The notes: generated from the letters alone by a model not told the origin. A stretch of DNA of 64,000 nucleotides from Peteryoungia wuzhouensis (GCF_003205195.1 NZ_QJRY01000007.1:194742-258741), one strand, 5' to 3'; counted from the first letter of the stretch, positions 18,176 through 27,916 are shown. Translations and numbers: made by a program.

Positions 18176-19585
18176 ATGACAGATAGCTCCTTCTCCCCCA
18201 TTCACATCATCGGCGGCGGCCTTGCCGGCTCCGAAGCCGCCTGGCAGATTGCCCAGGCCGGCGTTCCGGTCATCCTGCATGAAATGCGCGGCGTGCGCGG
18301 CACCGATGCACACAAGACCGATGGCCTTGCCGAACTGGTCTGCTCCAACTCCTTCCGCTCTGATGATGCAACCTCCAATGCCGTCGGCGTCATCCATGCC
18401 GAAATGCGCATGGCGAATTCGCTGATCATGGCCTGCGCCGACCGCCACCAAGTTCCGGCCGGCGGTGCGCTGGCTGTTGATCGCGACGGCTTTTCCGAGG
18501 CGGTCACGGCAGAGCTCCAAGCCCATCCACTCATCACAATCGTGCGCGAGGAAGTCACGGGGCTTCCGCCCGAAGCCTGGGACCTCGCCATCATTGCCTC
18601 GGGTCCTCTCACCTCGCCGTCGCTCGCAGAAGCCATTCGCGAGAAGACGGGCGAGGATGCGCTCGCCTTTTTCGATGCCATCGCACCGATCGTGCATCGT
18701 GACAGCATCAACATGGACATCTGCTGGTACCAGTCGCGCTACGACAAGGTCGGCCCCGGCGGCACGGGCAAGGACTATATCAACTGCCCGCTCGACGAGA
18801 CCCAGTACAATGCCTTCATCGACGCGCTGATCGAGGGTGATGCCGTCGGTTTCAAGGAATGGGAAGGCACACCCTATTTCGACGGCTGCCTGCCGATCGA
18901 GGTCATGGCCGAGCGCGGCCGCGAGACACTCCGCCACGGGCCAATGAAGCCGATGGGCCTCACCAATGCCCATAACCCGACCGTCAAGGCCTATGCCGTC
19001 GTGCAGCTGCGTCAGGACAATGCGCTTGGCACGCTCTACAACATGGTCGGTTTCCAGACGAAGCTGAAGTATGGCGCCCAGGCGGAGATCTTCCGCATGA
19101 TCCCGGGCCTGGAAAACGCCGAATTTGCCCGTCTCGGCGGTCTGCACCGCAACACCTATATCCACTCCCCGACGCTGCTCGATCCGACCCTGCAGCTGAA
19201 GGCCCGTCCAGGCCTGCGTTTCGCCGGCCAGATCACCGGCTGCGAAGGCTATGTCGAAAGCGCCTCGATCGGCCTGCTCGCCGGCCGGTTCGCAGCCGCT
19301 GAGCGCAAGGGTGAGGAAATCAGCCTGCCGCCGGCGACGACTGCCCTCGGCTCGTTGCTCAACCACATCACCGGCGGCCATATCGTCTCGGACGAGGAAC
19401 CGGGCAAGCGCTCGTTCCAGCCGATGAACATCAATTTCGGGCTGTTTCCGGAGCTGGAGCCGGGCTCGATCGTCAAGCCGGAGGGCGTCAAGCGCTTCCG
19501 TGGCAAGGACAAGACGATCATGAAGCGGCAGCTGGTGGCCGCGCGCGCGCTGGAAGACTGCAAGGCGTGGCTTGACCGCGCCTGA
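18176..19585 (+). CDS. trmFO: TrmFO, folate/FAD-dependent tRNA (uracil-54-C5)-methyltransferase
   Basis: A 469-residue flavoprotein that makes ribothymidine at position 54 of tRNAs, using methylenetetrahydrofolate and FADH2. The N-terminal dinucleotide motif is [14 protein letters not shown], followed by the family-specific [12 protein letters not shown]. The C-terminal region has [19 protein letters not shown], which closes the FAD site. Length and order fit the family. The start ATG at 18176 follows a plain leader. The next gene is convergent and ends 24 bases on. Confidence 0.95.
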   Translation: MTDSSFSPIHIIGGGLAGSEAAWQIAQAGVPVILHEMRGVRGTDAHKTDGLAELVCSNSFRSDDATSNAVGVIHAEMRMANSLIMACADRHQVPAGGALAVDRDGFSEAVTAELQAHPLITIVREEVTGLPPEAWDLAIIASGPLTSPSLAEAIREKTGEDALAFFDAIAPIVHRDSINMDICWYQSRYDKVGPGGTGKDYINCPLDETQYNAFIDALIEGDAVGFKEWEGTPYFDGCLPIEVMAERGRETLRHGPMKPMGLTNAHNPTVKAYAVVQLRQDNALGTLYNMVGFQTKLKYGAQAEIFRMIPGLENAEFARLGGLHRNTYIHSPTLLDPTLQLKARPGLRFAGQITGCEGYVESASIGLLAGRFAAAERKGEEISLPPATTALGSLLNHITGGHIVSDEEPGKRSFQPMNINFGLFPELEPGSIVKPEGVKRFRGKDKTIMKRQLVAARALEDCKAWLDRA

Positions 19586-19609
19586 GGCGGATCAGGGCTG
19601 CCGGGTGCC

Positions 19610-20056
19610 TCAGGCGCTCGGCAGAACCTCGATCTCGCGATCGGCCGGACCGACATAATTCCCCAGCAGCCACAGCGAGACTTCGGCCGCTTCAGCGGCC
19701 GTTGCAAAGCGGAATTCGCCGTTGTGGAACGGTGCTTCGAGAAACTCCACCGCAAAGCTCTTGCCATTGCCGAGATCGCGCACACGAACCGTACCGGGCT
19801 CGATGAGGTGGCAAGCATAGTGGCTGCGCATATTGCGCATGAAGCCGGCCTTGTTGTCGTGCAGGCGGACGAAAACCGCCTTGCCGTCGACCGTCGCATG
19901 CAGGCTGCGGATCGCCTCCTGCGGAAAGGCCCGGCCGAACTCCATGATCGCCAGCCCCATATCCTGGAGGCCGTCGGCGTCCTGCTGACGCGCCATGCGG
20001 GAAGAGAAGTAGGCGAGGACGCCGACAAGCGCCAATACGATACCCCAGGTCACCAT
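19610..20056 (-). CDS. Hypothetical membrane-anchored protein
   Basis: A 148-residue protein with one N-terminal hydrophobic segment (residues 1-18, MVTWGIVLALVGVLAYF), likely an uncleaved anchor, followed by a soluble domain rich in mixed beta strands. No catalytic motif is recognised. It lies between convergent trmFO and the NDUFAF6-like gene, 96 bases from the latter and on the same strand. Codon use matches its neighbours, so it is a real gene. I recall similar conserved proteins of unknown function beside trmFO in rhizobia. Confidence 0.75.
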   Translation of the reverse strand: MVTWGIVLALVGVLAYFSSRMARQQDADGLQDMGLAIMEFGRAFPQEAIRSLHATVDGKAVFVRLHDNKAGFMRNMRSHYACHLIEPGTVRVRDLGNGKSFAVEFLEAPFHNGEFRFATAAEAAEVSLWLLGNYVGPADREIEVLPSA

Positions 20057-20152
20057 GATCGGCTCGCGGCTCCACAGTCGCAGTTCATATCCGCTCCCGC
20101 ATAAACGCCCAGGCTTGCGCGAACGTGACCACTGGCAGATCCGCCACCTCGC

Positions 20153-21007
20153 CTACAGGTGACCGGTCACTAGGAGCCGCAGCATCGCCAGCTGACGGCG
20201 CCATTGCGGCGCGCGGAAGTCGTGGGAGAGTGCCGAGGCACCATTGCGCGCGGCGCGTTTGAGGACGCCCGACGCCAGGGACACAGGCAGAAAGGCCGGC
20301 AGCAGGCTCTTCGGGATCGCCCCCGCAGCCCGCGCCTGGCGCAAATGGTCCAGGCCATAGCCGGCAAAGGCCTCGATGGCAGCCTTCAGCCGCGCAGGAT
20401 CCCGGCCTTCCAGGAAACTCTCGCGATCGAGGCCGGCTGCCGAGAGAACCGTCAGCGGCAGGTAAACCTGGCCGCGCGCTTTGTGGACCGGCAGCAGCAG
20501 AAGCGCGCCGGCCACCGCCAGTGCCACGCCGGCATGACCGACGATGTCGAACGCGCCTTCGGCTGCCTTCGCATCAAGCACAAGCGACGCGAGCTGGATG
20601 AGAGACGCCGACGTTTCTCCGGCATAGCCTTCGAACATCTGCGTTGATTCCATAGGGTCGTCGTAGAGATCGAAAATGCGGGCATCGGCCATCGCGACGA
20701 GTGCGGCAACAGGCAATCCGCGATCCCGGATCGCCCGCAGCAGTTCGGCCGCGACCGGATTGGCCGCCGTCTCGCCATGGCCGGAACCTTGGAGGAGGTC
20801 ACGCCAGTATTGCAAGCGCACCTCTCCGGGCAGCGGCTCACGGACAAGTTCGCGGACCCTCGCGAGTTCGGCGTTGTAGGCATAGAGCGCAACGATGGAT
20901 GCGCGCTTTTCCGCCGGTGTCAGCAGTGCCGCGAGATAACGGTCGCGGTCGAAATCGCGCAGGGCTGCGAGGCACAGCGCCTCATTGTCCGGCTTCATTT
21001 CGCTCAC
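20153..21007 (-). CDS. Phytoene/squalene-synthase family protein (NDUFAF6-like)
   Basis: A protein of about 284 residues with the all-helical squalene/phytoene synthase fold. The first catalytic Asp-rich motif is not conserved: the segment reads ALYAYNAELARVREL. Part of the second survives (FDLYDDPMEST). This matches the non-catalytic alphaproteobacterial branch that includes the mitochondrial complex I assembly factor NDUFAF6. The start is uncertain. I prefer the GTG at 21007, which has AAAGG about 6 bases upstream; an in-frame ATG lies at 20998. It follows the NDUFAF3-like gene and secDF on the same strand, which supports a role in membrane-complex assembly over isoprenoid synthesis. Confidence 0.8.
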   Translation of the reverse strand: MSEMKPDNEALCLAALRDFDRDRYLAALLTPAEKRASIVALYAYNAELARVRELVREPLPGEVRLQYWRDLLQGSGHGETAANPVAAELLRAIRDRGLPVAALVAMADARIFDLYDDPMESTQMFEGYAGETSASLIQLASLVLDAKAAEGAFDIVGHAGVALAVAGALLLLPVHKARGQVYLPLTVLSAAGLDRESFLEGRDPARLKAAIEAFAGYGLDHLRQARAAGAIPKSLLPAFLPVSLASGVLKRAARNGASALSHDFRAPQWRRQLAMLRLLVTGHL

Positions 21008-21029
21008 GGGGCACCTTTCGGGGGCTTGC

Positions 21030-21428
21030 TCAGACGGCAATCAGAGCCGCTGCGACCGGCCGCTCTTCGGCCAGCATGATGTTATACGTACGCAACGCAG
21101 CGCCGGTTCCCATCGGATCGCTGGCGATGCCCTTCTCCTTGAGCGCGGCCCGCACGGCCGGGTCGATCAGCCGAAGCTGCTGGCCCGTTCCAACAATGAG
21201 GAATTCGATGCCCGTCTCGGCAAACACACGTTCGAAGGATCGGACTGTCAGGGGCTCCTCTTCCGTCTGATCCCAGCCATAGACACCGGATGGCAGCAGG
21301 AGAAGGGAGCCCTTGTGGGACATGTCGGCAAAACGGAAACCGCCATTGCCATAGGAATCGATCACCGGCCGGCCGGGGAAATGGGCATCGCGCTTGACGA
21401 TGCCCTTATCTCCAAAACCGAAGATCAT
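21030..21428 (-). CDS. Mth938/DUF498 domain protein (NDUFAF3-like)
   Basis: A 132-residue single-domain protein of the Mth938/DUF498 family. It has the central pattern LLLLPSGVYGWD and the motif EFLIVGTGQQ near the middle. The mitochondrial homologue NDUFAF3 is a complex I assembly factor, and conserved linkage to secDF is an established feature of alphaproteobacterial genomes. Its start lies 4 bases from the secDF stop, so it is translationally coupled. I infer that it assists insertion or assembly of respiratory complexes. Confidence 0.85.
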   Translation of the reverse strand: MIFGFGDKGIVKRDAHFPGRPVIDSYGNGGFRFADMSHKGSLLLLPSGVYGWDQTEEEPLTVRSFERVFAETGIEFLIVGTGQQLRLIDPAVRAALKEKGIASDPMGTGAALRTYNIMLAEERPVAAALIAV

Positions 21429-21432
21429 CGGC

Positions 21433-23988
21433 TCAGGCCCCCGCCTTCGCGGCAGCCTTGTCGGCGTCGCTCTCGTCGCCTTTCTGGAAGGTCTCGGGGC
21501 GCAGCTTGAAGGCGATCAGCACCGGACCCGCGATGTAGATCGACGAGAAGGTCCCGATCACCACACCGGCGAGCATGGCGAAGGTGAAGGAGGCGATGAC
21601 TTCGCCACCGAAGATGTAGAGAGCAAGCAGAGCCAGGAAGGTGGAACCTGCCGTCAGAACCGTTCGCGACAGCGTCTGGTTGATCGATTCGTCGATCAGC
21701 ACGTCGAGCGGCATCTTCTTGTAGCGTCGCAGATTTTCACGCATGCGGTCGTAGACGACAACGGTGTCGTTCAGCGAATAGCCGATGATCGTCAGGATGG
21801 CGGCGATACTGGTCAGGTTGAATTCGAACCCGGTCAGCACGAACAGGCCAAGCGTGAAGATGACGTCGTGCAGGGTGGCGATGATGGCGCCCAGAGCGAA
21901 CTGCCATTCGAAGCGGAACCAGATGTAAATGAGGATACCGAGCAGCGCCACGGCCACGCCAAGAGTGGCGGTGTAGGTGAGATCGCTCGACACCGACGGA
22001 CCGACAACTTCCACACGGCGGAAATCGTATTCGGCTTCCAGTTCGCCTCGGACCTTTGCAAGGGCCGACTGCTCGGCATTCTCGCCGCCGTCCTGCGCCT
22101 GCAGTCGGATCAACGCGCTACTGTCGTCACCGAAGCCCTGAGCCTGGATTTCGCCGAGGTTCAACTGGCTCAGCCGCTCGCGGATATCGGACAGGTCCGC
22201 CGCACCCTGGCGTGCCTTGACCTCGATGATCGAGCCACCCTTGAAGTCGATGCCGAGATTCATGCCGACGGTGAAGAAGCCGATCACCGAAGCGATCGAA
22301 ATCAGCATGGCGGCTGCGAAGTTGATCTTGCGCATCGCCATGAAGCGGATGTTGCGGTTGTCGAAGAAGCCGGTGCGAACGCTCTTCGGGATGAACTTCG
22401 GACGCTTCCAGCGATACCAGTGCGCCATCAGCCAGAAGGTCATGGTAAAGGCGGTGAAGACCGTGGTGACGATACCGATGGAGAGCGTCACGGCAAAGCC
22501 GCGCACCGGGCCGGAGCCGAGGAAGAACAGAACCACGGCCGCGATCAGGGTCGTCAGGTTGGCGTCGACGATGGTCGCAAAGGCCTTCTTGAAGCCGATG
22601 TCGATCGACTGGATCAGTGACCGGCCATTGCGCGCTTCCTCGCGGATGCGCTCATAGATCAGAACGTTGGAGTCGACGGCCATACCCATGGTGAGCACGA
22701 TACCGGCGATACCCGGCAGCGTCAGCGTCGAGCCGATCAGCGTCAGCGCCGCCATGATCATGATGATGTTGGCCGTGAGCGCGATGTTCGCCATCAGGCC
22801 GAAGGTCCCGTAAAAGACCATCATGTAGGCGACGACGGCAAGCGCGCCGAGGATACTGGCGGTGACGCCGGCATTGATCGAATCCTGGCCAAGGCCCGGA
22901 CCGACGGTGCGTTCTTCAACCACGGTGAGCGTTGCCGGCAATGCACCGGCGCGCAGAAGTACGGCCAGGTCGTTTGCCCCTTCAACGGAGAAATTGCCCG
23001 AGATCTGACCCGAACCGCCGAGAATAGGCTCGCGGATCACAGGAGCGGAAATGACCTGGTCATCGAGGATGATGGCGAAGGGACGGCCGACATTCTGCTG
23101 CGTTGCCTGGGCGAAGCGCTGGGCGCCGCGGCTGTCGAAGCGGAAGCTGACGACCGGCTCGTTCGAACGCTGGTCGAACGACGCCTGGGCGTCAACGAGG
23201 TTTTCACCCGAGATCAGCGCGCGCTTCTCGACCAGATAAGGCACGGCCGGATCATCGGTCGAATAGAGCACTTCCGACTGGGCCGGCGGGCGGGTGTTGA
23301 TCGCTTCCGTGACCGGCATCGAGGTGTCCACCATGCGGAAGGACAGCTTGGCGGTCTGGTTGAGCAGAGACTTCAGACGCTGCGGATCGGTCAGACCCGG
23401 CACCTGGACGATGATGCGGTCTTCGCCCTGGCGCTGGATCAACGGCTCGGTGGTGCCGAGTTCGTCGACGCGGCGACGGACGACTTCCATCGACTGTGTC
23501 AGTGCGGAGGAAACGCGGTAGTCGATGCCCGGATCGGTCAGCGTCAGGCGCAGCAGGCCGTCTTCTGCCTGTTCCATCGTCACTTCCGTGACCGAACCAC
23601 CGGTCAGGCCGCCGACACTCACCGGCGTGGTGAGCGAGGTCAGGGCCTCGACCGCTGCAGCGACTTTGTCCGTATCGGAGATGCGAACCTGGATCTGCTG
23701 GCCGACGCCGGACAGCCCGGTATAGCGGATATTGGCATCACGCAGCTGCGTGCGCACATCGCCGACGATCGTTTCCAACCGTTCCTTGACGATGTCCTGG
23801 CGCTCCAGCTTCAGCATGATATGCGAGCCGCCCTGCAGGTCGAGGCCGAGCGTGACCTTGTTGGTCGGCAGCCACGACGGGAAGGACTTCAGCGTCTCGT
23901 CTGAGAAGACATTCGGTATGGCAATCAGAATGCTGACCAGGACGGTCAACCAGATGAACGCAGTCTTCCAGCGGGAAATGTGAAGCAT
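21433..23988 (-). CDS. secDF: Fused protein-export membrane protein SecDF
   Basis: An 851-residue fusion of SecD and SecF, the proton-driven RND-type partner of SecYEG that helps pull proteins across the inner membrane. The first transmembrane helix is at residues 5-25. The large periplasmic P1 domain follows, then TM2-6 with FGLMANIALTANI and MGMAVDSNVLIYERIREE. The SecF half begins near residue 545, with its own TM1 and a second DTVVVYDRMREN motif. I chose the ATG at 23988, where the membrane anchor begins; upstream translation is not conserved. It follows yajC and precedes the NDUFAF3-like gene. Confidence 0.96.
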   Translation of the reverse strand: MLHISRWKTAFIWLTVLVSILIAIPNVFSDETLKSFPSWLPTNKVTLGLDLQGGSHIMLKLERQDIVKERLETIVGDVRTQLRDANIRYTGLSGVGQQIQVRISDTDKVAAAVEALTSLTTPVSVGGLTGGSVTEVTMEQAEDGLLRLTLTDPGIDYRVSSALTQSMEVVRRRVDELGTTEPLIQRQGEDRIIVQVPGLTDPQRLKSLLNQTAKLSFRMVDTSMPVTEAINTRPPAQSEVLYSTDDPAVPYLVEKRALISGENLVDAQASFDQRSNEPVVSFRFDSRGAQRFAQATQQNVGRPFAIILDDQVISAPVIREPILGGSGQISGNFSVEGANDLAVLLRAGALPATLTVVEERTVGPGLGQDSINAGVTASILGALAVVAYMMVFYGTFGLMANIALTANIIMIMAALTLIGSTLTLPGIAGIVLTMGMAVDSNVLIYERIREEARNGRSLIQSIDIGFKKAFATIVDANLTTLIAAVVLFFLGSGPVRGFAVTLSIGIVTTVFTAFTMTFWLMAHWYRWKRPKFIPKSVRTGFFDNRNIRFMAMRKINFAAAMLISIASVIGFFTVGMNLGIDFKGGSIIEVKARQGAADLSDIRERLSQLNLGEIQAQGFGDDSSALIRLQAQDGGENAEQSALAKVRGELEAEYDFRRVEVVGPSVSSDLTYTATLGVAVALLGILIYIWFRFEWQFALGAIIATLHDVIFTLGLFVLTGFEFNLTSIAAILTIIGYSLNDTVVVYDRMRENLRRYKKMPLDVLIDESINQTLSRTVLTAGSTFLALLALYIFGGEVIASFTFAMLAGVVIGTFSSIYIAGPVLIAFKLRPETFQKGDESDADKAAAKAGA

Positions 23989-24006
23989 GGAACTCTCGGA
24001 AAATAG

Positions 24007-24041
24007 GCGGAAAAAGAGCAAAGGCCGGCGCAGTGCCGGCC
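24007..24041 (-). terminator. Hairpin between yajC and secDF, possible attenuator
   Basis: On the minus strand a 7-bp GC-only stem (24035-24041 with 24023-24029) is followed by TTTGCTCTTTTT. It looks like a terminator between two genes that should be co-transcribed. It may lower secDF expression relative to yajC. Confidence 0.6.
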
Positions 24042-24052
24042 CAAGCGGGGGA

Positions 24053-24400
24053 TCAGGCTGCCGTTTCGGTCTTGACCGGCTCGCCCTTGACGCGGACTTC
24101 CGCGATGTACTGGCGCAGAACACGAACCTTCACGCCATCGGCGATTTCGACTTCGAGTTCCTTGTCGTCGACCACCTTGGTCACCTTGGCGACAATGCCG
24201 CCACCCATGATGACCTGATCGCCGCGGCGGATGGTCGACAACGTTTCCTCACGCTTCTTCATCTGCTGGCGCTGCGGACGGATCAGGAAGAAGTACCAGA
24301 CGACCATCAGCGGTGCGAAGAGCAGAAGCATCTCGAAACCCGACCCCATGGCGCCGGTAGCACCCGTCGCGTCCTGGGCAAAGGCTGGCGTGACAAACAT
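24053..24400 (-). CDS. yajC: Preprotein translocase subunit YajC
   Basis: A 115-residue single-span membrane protein of the Sec holo-translocon. The hydrophobic helix (about residues 22-41) ends in the family motif FFLIRPQRQQMKK. It is followed by GDQVIMGGGIVAKV and a charged cytoplasmic tail. It is the first gene of the yajC-secDF group. A short glycine/alanine-rich N-terminus precedes the helix. Confidence 0.95.
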   Translation of the reverse strand: MFVTPAFAQDATGATGAMGSGFEMLLLFAPLMVVWYFFLIRPQRQQMKKREETLSTIRRGDQVIMGGGIVAKVTKVVDDKELEVEIADGVKVRVLRQYIAEVRVKGEPVKTETAA

Positions 24401-24607
24401 GTGAAACTCCTATGAAGACAAGTGTAAGCGCCGCTCGGGCACCCCCCGTTCAGGTCGCCGGAATATAGTAACCGGGCCTATGAATGCAACAGAAACAGCG
24501 CGAAGGCGTACCATTTTCCCGGTCCTTACACTTTCTGTGCGCAAATGCTCGTGATACCGCGTCCCCAGACAGGCAAAGCTCCGATTTCACCGGGCTTGGA
24601 GGACATG

Positions 24608-25480
24608 ATGGCTGATCAGATGATGGCGGCGCTGCTTGCCGAAGTAACGCGGCTTGCCAATGCGGTTGAACGACTGGCGGGGCCCGCACCCGTCGCGAAC
24701 GACTGGGAGGCGGCCGACTGTTTTGTCTGGAACGCCACCCGCCAGCACCTGCAGCCCGTGAAACGGCCGAACCGGGTCGCGCTCTCCCTGATCCGCGGCG
24801 TCGATCATGTGCGTGACATCCTGCACGACAACACGCTGCGCTTTGCCCAGGGTTTCCCGGCCAACAACGTGCTGCTGTGGGGTGCGCGCGGCATGGGCAA
24901 GTCCTCGCTGGTCAAGGCCGTGCATGCCGACATCAGGGCGACAACCGGCGCCGCCCTCAAGCTCATCGAAGTCCACCGCGAGGACATTGCCTCGCTACCG
25001 GGGTTGCTCGATATCCTCAAGGCCGCTCCCTATCGCATCCTGGTCTTCTGCGACGACCTGTCCTTCGACCATGACGACACCGCCTACAAATCGCTCAAAG
25101 CAGCGCTCGACGGCGGCATTGAGGGCCGGCCGGACAATGTCCTTTTTTATGCCACGTCGAACCGCCGACACCTCCTGCCGCGCCACATGATGGAAAACGA
25201 GCAGTCAACGGCCATCAATCCGTCGGAAGCCGTGGAGGAGAAAGTCTCGCTTTCGGACCGTTTCGGTCTGTGGCTCGGTTTCCACAAATGCAGCCAGGAC
25301 GACTATCTGACGATGATCGACGGCTATGCGGCCCACTTCAAGCTGCCCCTGCCCCAGGCAGAGCTGCATCATGCGGCGCTCGAATGGGCGACGACGCGCG
25401 GCGGCCGCTCCGGCCGTGTCGCCTGGCAATATATCCAGGACCTCGCCGGTCGCCTGCGGATCTCCACAGACAACGCATGA
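24608..25480 (+). CDS. DUF815 family P-loop ATPase
   Basis: A protein of about 290 residues with an AAA-type nucleotide-binding core. Walker A is LLWGARGMGKSSLVK (about residues 96-110) and Walker B is ILVFCDDLSFD. A sensor-like FYATSNRRHLLP follows, which is the DUF815 signature. The biological role of the family is not established. I chose the ATG at 24608 because GGAGG is 5 bases upstream; the ATG three bases earlier is too close and one at 24545 has no site. It is divergent from yajC and convergent with the LysM/M23 gene. Confidence 0.88.
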   Translation: MADQMMAALLAEVTRLANAVERLAGPAPVANDWEAADCFVWNATRQHLQPVKRPNRVALSLIRGVDHVRDILHDNTLRFAQGFPANNVLLWGARGMGKSSLVKAVHADIRATTGAALKLIEVHREDIASLPGLLDILKAAPYRILVFCDDLSFDHDDTAYKSLKAALDGGIEGRPDNVLFYATSNRRHLLPRHMMENEQSTAINPSEAVEEKVSLSDRFGLWLGFHKCSQDDYLTMIDGYAAHFKLPLPQAELHHAALEWATTRGGRSGRVAWQYIQDLAGRLRISTDNA

Positions 25481-25483
25481 TCC

Positions 25484-25516
25484 AACGAAAAAGGCCCGGG
25501 ACGAACCCGGGCCTTT
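25484..25516 (-). terminator. Terminator after the LysM/M23 lipoprotein gene
   Basis: A perfect 11-bp stem (25490-25500 with 25506-25516) with a five-base loop. On the minus strand it is followed by a T-run. It lies between convergent genes and starts 4 bases after the DUF815 gene stop. Confidence 0.85.
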
Positions 25517-25539
25517 GGCCATTACCTGGTACGCAAAAC

Positions 25540-27078
25540 CTATTCCAGATAAGTGATCGGATTGACCGGAGCCGCATCCTTGCGGACTTCGAAATGCAGC
25601 ATCGGGCGGGTGACATTGCCGCTCATACCGGAGGTGGCGATCGTCTGGCCACGCTGAACCTTCTGGCCGCGCTGAACCGACAGGCTGTCGGCATGGCCGT
25701 AGACCGTGACCTTGCCGTCGTCGTGGCGGATCAGAACCGTGTTGCCGAGCTCCTTGAGGCCATTGCCGGCGTAGATGACGACGCCGTTTTCTGCGGCCTT
25801 GATCGGTGTACCGGTCGGGACAGAAATCGCGATACCGTCGGAACGCTTGCCATCGATGTTCGAACCGAAGTTGGCGATGACGGCGCCGCGTGCCGGCCAG
25901 CGATACTTGCCGATGCCCGTTGCCTGCGGAGCAGAGGATTCCGGATCGACCGAGGCGACTTCCGAGACCGACTTCGTGGCGGCAGGCGCCTTGTATTCTG
26001 CGGGCTGCCCAGATGCCGGAACCGAAGCGGTCTTGACCGGATCAGCGGCAACGGGTGTAGCGGCCGCCTGGCTGGCCTTTGCCGGCAGGGTCAGGGTCTG
26101 GCCGATGCGGATCGCACCGGTGGTGAGGCCGTTCGCCTTTTTCAGTTCGGCCGCCGTCACACCATGCTGCTGGGCGATGCGGGCGATCGAATCGCCGGGT
26201 TTGACGACATAGGTGCCGGTGCCGGCCCCGGTCGCGGTCTTGCCGGTTGCGGCGAGCGTCGAGGTCTGCTGCTTGTCACGCGCACCGGGTACCGTCGGCA
26301 GGACGGCAACATTCTGCTGCTGACCGTCGGGCAGACCCGGCTTGCCGCCATCCGGAATGCCGTTGGCATCGGCTGCAGCACGCGCGGCGTTTCCGCCGGC
26401 AAGGCTCGGAATGACCACGAGCTGGCCGGTTGCCGCATCGGAGGACTGAGTCAGGCCGTTGGCCTTCAGGATTTCGCGCTCCGGCACGCCATACCTGTTG
26501 GCGAGCGTGCCGATGGTTTCGCCCTGATGCAGGGTGACACGCGTCGCCTTGGCCGTCGACCACTGCCCCGTCTTCGGGGTCGAGCCAGTGACGCTGGGTT
26601 CTGCAAGATTTTGCGGCGGCGCACCGAGGCCTGCGGTCTGGGTGCCGTTGCCGGACGGCATCGACGGAAATGGCTGCGCCAGGGCCTGGGCACGCTCGGA
26701 ATTGTTGCTGGAGGCGGGAGCCGCCATGCCCGACGGAGCGGACAGCTCGGCACGCTGGACGGCAGCCGGCGTGCTTGCGGCGCGGGCTGCGGCCGGCTGA
26801 TAGGTGTTCTGCTGATACGTGGGGGCCGGCATCGGCTGCGCCATGGCCTGCTGCTGGCCATAGCCGCCACCGCCGATGTTTTCGGCTGGCACCGGAGGCT
26901 GTTCGCGCAGCGGGGATCGACCGCGCGGAATGGAGGCCGTCGTCAGATTGTCGGTGGAAAAGACCGAAGTGAAGCGCGAAGCATCCGAGCTGCAACCGGC
27001 AAGGGCGCCTACCAGGACCATTGCGCCGCATACGCGGACGATCGGCAGTCCAGTTTTTGGCGATACACTTTTACGCAT
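25540..27078 (-). CDS. LysM/M23 lipoprotein with degenerate LytM site (NlpD/DipM-like)
   Basis: A 512-residue envelope protein. Residues 1-28 form a signal peptide with a lipobox (LAGC, lipidated Cys29). A Pro/Gln/Ala-rich linker follows, then two LysM peptidoglycan-binding modules (about 178-227 and 289-335) and a C-terminal M23/LytM domain (about 397-511). Zinc-site residues are missing: Ser and Ala stand where the His and Asp of HxGxD should be, and the HxH motif reads MLH. It should therefore not hydrolyse murein but act as an amidase activator in division, as NlpD and EnvC do. Neighbouring pcm and surE mirror the E. coli surE-pcm-nlpD order. I chose the ATG at 27078 to start at the signal peptide. 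Confidence 0.88.
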   Translation of the reverse strand: MRKSVSPKTGLPIVRVCGAMVLVGALAGCSSDASRFTSVFSTDNLTTASIPRGRSPLREQPPVPAENIGGGGYGQQQAMAQPMPAPTYQQNTYQPAAARAASTPAAVQRAELSAPSGMAAPASSNNSERAQALAQPFPSMPSGNGTQTAGLGAPPQNLAEPSVTGSTPKTGQWSTAKATRVTLHQGETIGTLANRYGVPEREILKANGLTQSSDAATGQLVVIPSLAGGNAARAAADANGIPDGGKPGLPDGQQQNVAVLPTVPGARDKQQTSTLAATGKTATGAGTGTYVVKPGDSIARIAQQHGVTAAELKKANGLTTGAIRIGQTLTLPAKASQAAATPVAADPVKTASVPASGQPAEYKAPAATKSVSEVASVDPESSAPQATGIGKYRWPARGAVIANFGSNIDGKRSDGIAISVPTGTPIKAAENGVVIYAGNGLKELGNTVLIRHDDGKVTVYGHADSLSVQRGQKVQRGQTIATSGMSGNVTRPMLHFEVRKDAAPVNPITYLE

Positions 27079-27262
27079 GACTCGACCCACATATGACACA
27101 AATTGAAGTGGGATCATTAAAGCGCGTTAGTATTACTGGTCGGTTAACCCGGCTGACTCCGCATGAACTAATTCGACAAGGCGCAGATATGCAGACGTCC
27201 GGAAGCGCGCAAAAAGCCCTGGATTTTGGGAGAATATGACCGATTTCAGGCTGTGATGCGGC

Positions 27263-27916
27263 TCACAGATGCCGGGCAATCTTCTGCTGCAACGGCAGGA
27301 AGGGAACCTCGAAGAGGTCCTCGCGCTCGAAGCGGCTGCCGGTCTTGGTGAGGCGTACCATGATGCAGCGGGTCTCATCGACCATCAGGGGAATAAGCAG
27401 CATGCCACCCGAAACGAGCTGCTCGGCATAGAAGCGCGGCATGGACGGATAAGCCGCCGTTGCGAAGATGCGGTCAAAGGTCCCCTCGCCCGGCAGACCA
27501 TTTGCACCATCGGCCTGGCGCAGGATGACATTGCGCAGCCCCAGGGTTTCGAGCCGCCGCTGCGCACCGGCGATCAGGGTCTTGTAGCGTTCCATGGAGA
27601 TGACCCGCTCGGAGAGCCTTGCGAGCACCGCCGTGATGAAGCCGCTGCCCGTTCCGACTTCCAGCACGCGATGTCCGGGCTTGACCTGCAACTGGCTGAG
27701 CAGCTTCACTGTGAGGTCCGCCCCTTCCATGAACTGCCCGCATTCGATCGGAATGGAGCGACTCGAATAGGCGCTCGCCGCATATTCCGGTGGCACGAAA
27801 GCCGAGCGCGGCGTCTGCTCGACAGCCGTCAGGAGATCGAGATTGGTCACGCCTTCGGCGCGCAGGCGCAGCACCAGGGCAGCGAAGCCTTCCCGTTCGA
27901 GAAGCGCCGATCTCAT
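27263..27916 (-). CDS. pcm: Protein-L-isoaspartate O-methyltransferase
   Basis: A 217-residue SAM-dependent methyltransferase that repairs isoaspartyl residues in damaged proteins. The SAM-binding motif is [16 protein letters not shown] (about residues 84-99), with the substrate loop IPIECGQFM upstream of it. It overlaps surE by four bases (ATGA), so the two are coupled. A second, more divergent family member is at 50878-51546. Confidence 0.93.
   Translation of the reverse strand: MRSALLEREGFAALVLRLRAEGVTNLDLLTAVEQTPRSAFVPPEYAASAYSSRSIPIECGQFMEGADLTVKLLSQLQVKPGHRVLEVGTGSGFITAVLARLSERVISMERYKTLIAGAQRRLETLGLRNVILRQADGANGLPGEGTFDRIFATAAYPSMPRFYAEQLVSGGMLLIPLMVDETRCIMVRLTKTGSRFEREDLFEVPFLPLQQKIARHL

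Noticed and set aside
20153..21007. Reading this gene as an active phytoene or squalene synthase
   Set aside because: The first Asp-rich catalytic motif is missing and the neighbours point to complex assembly.
25540..27078. Reading this lipoprotein as an active M23 endopeptidase
   Set aside because: Two of three zinc ligands and the HxH pair are not conserved.
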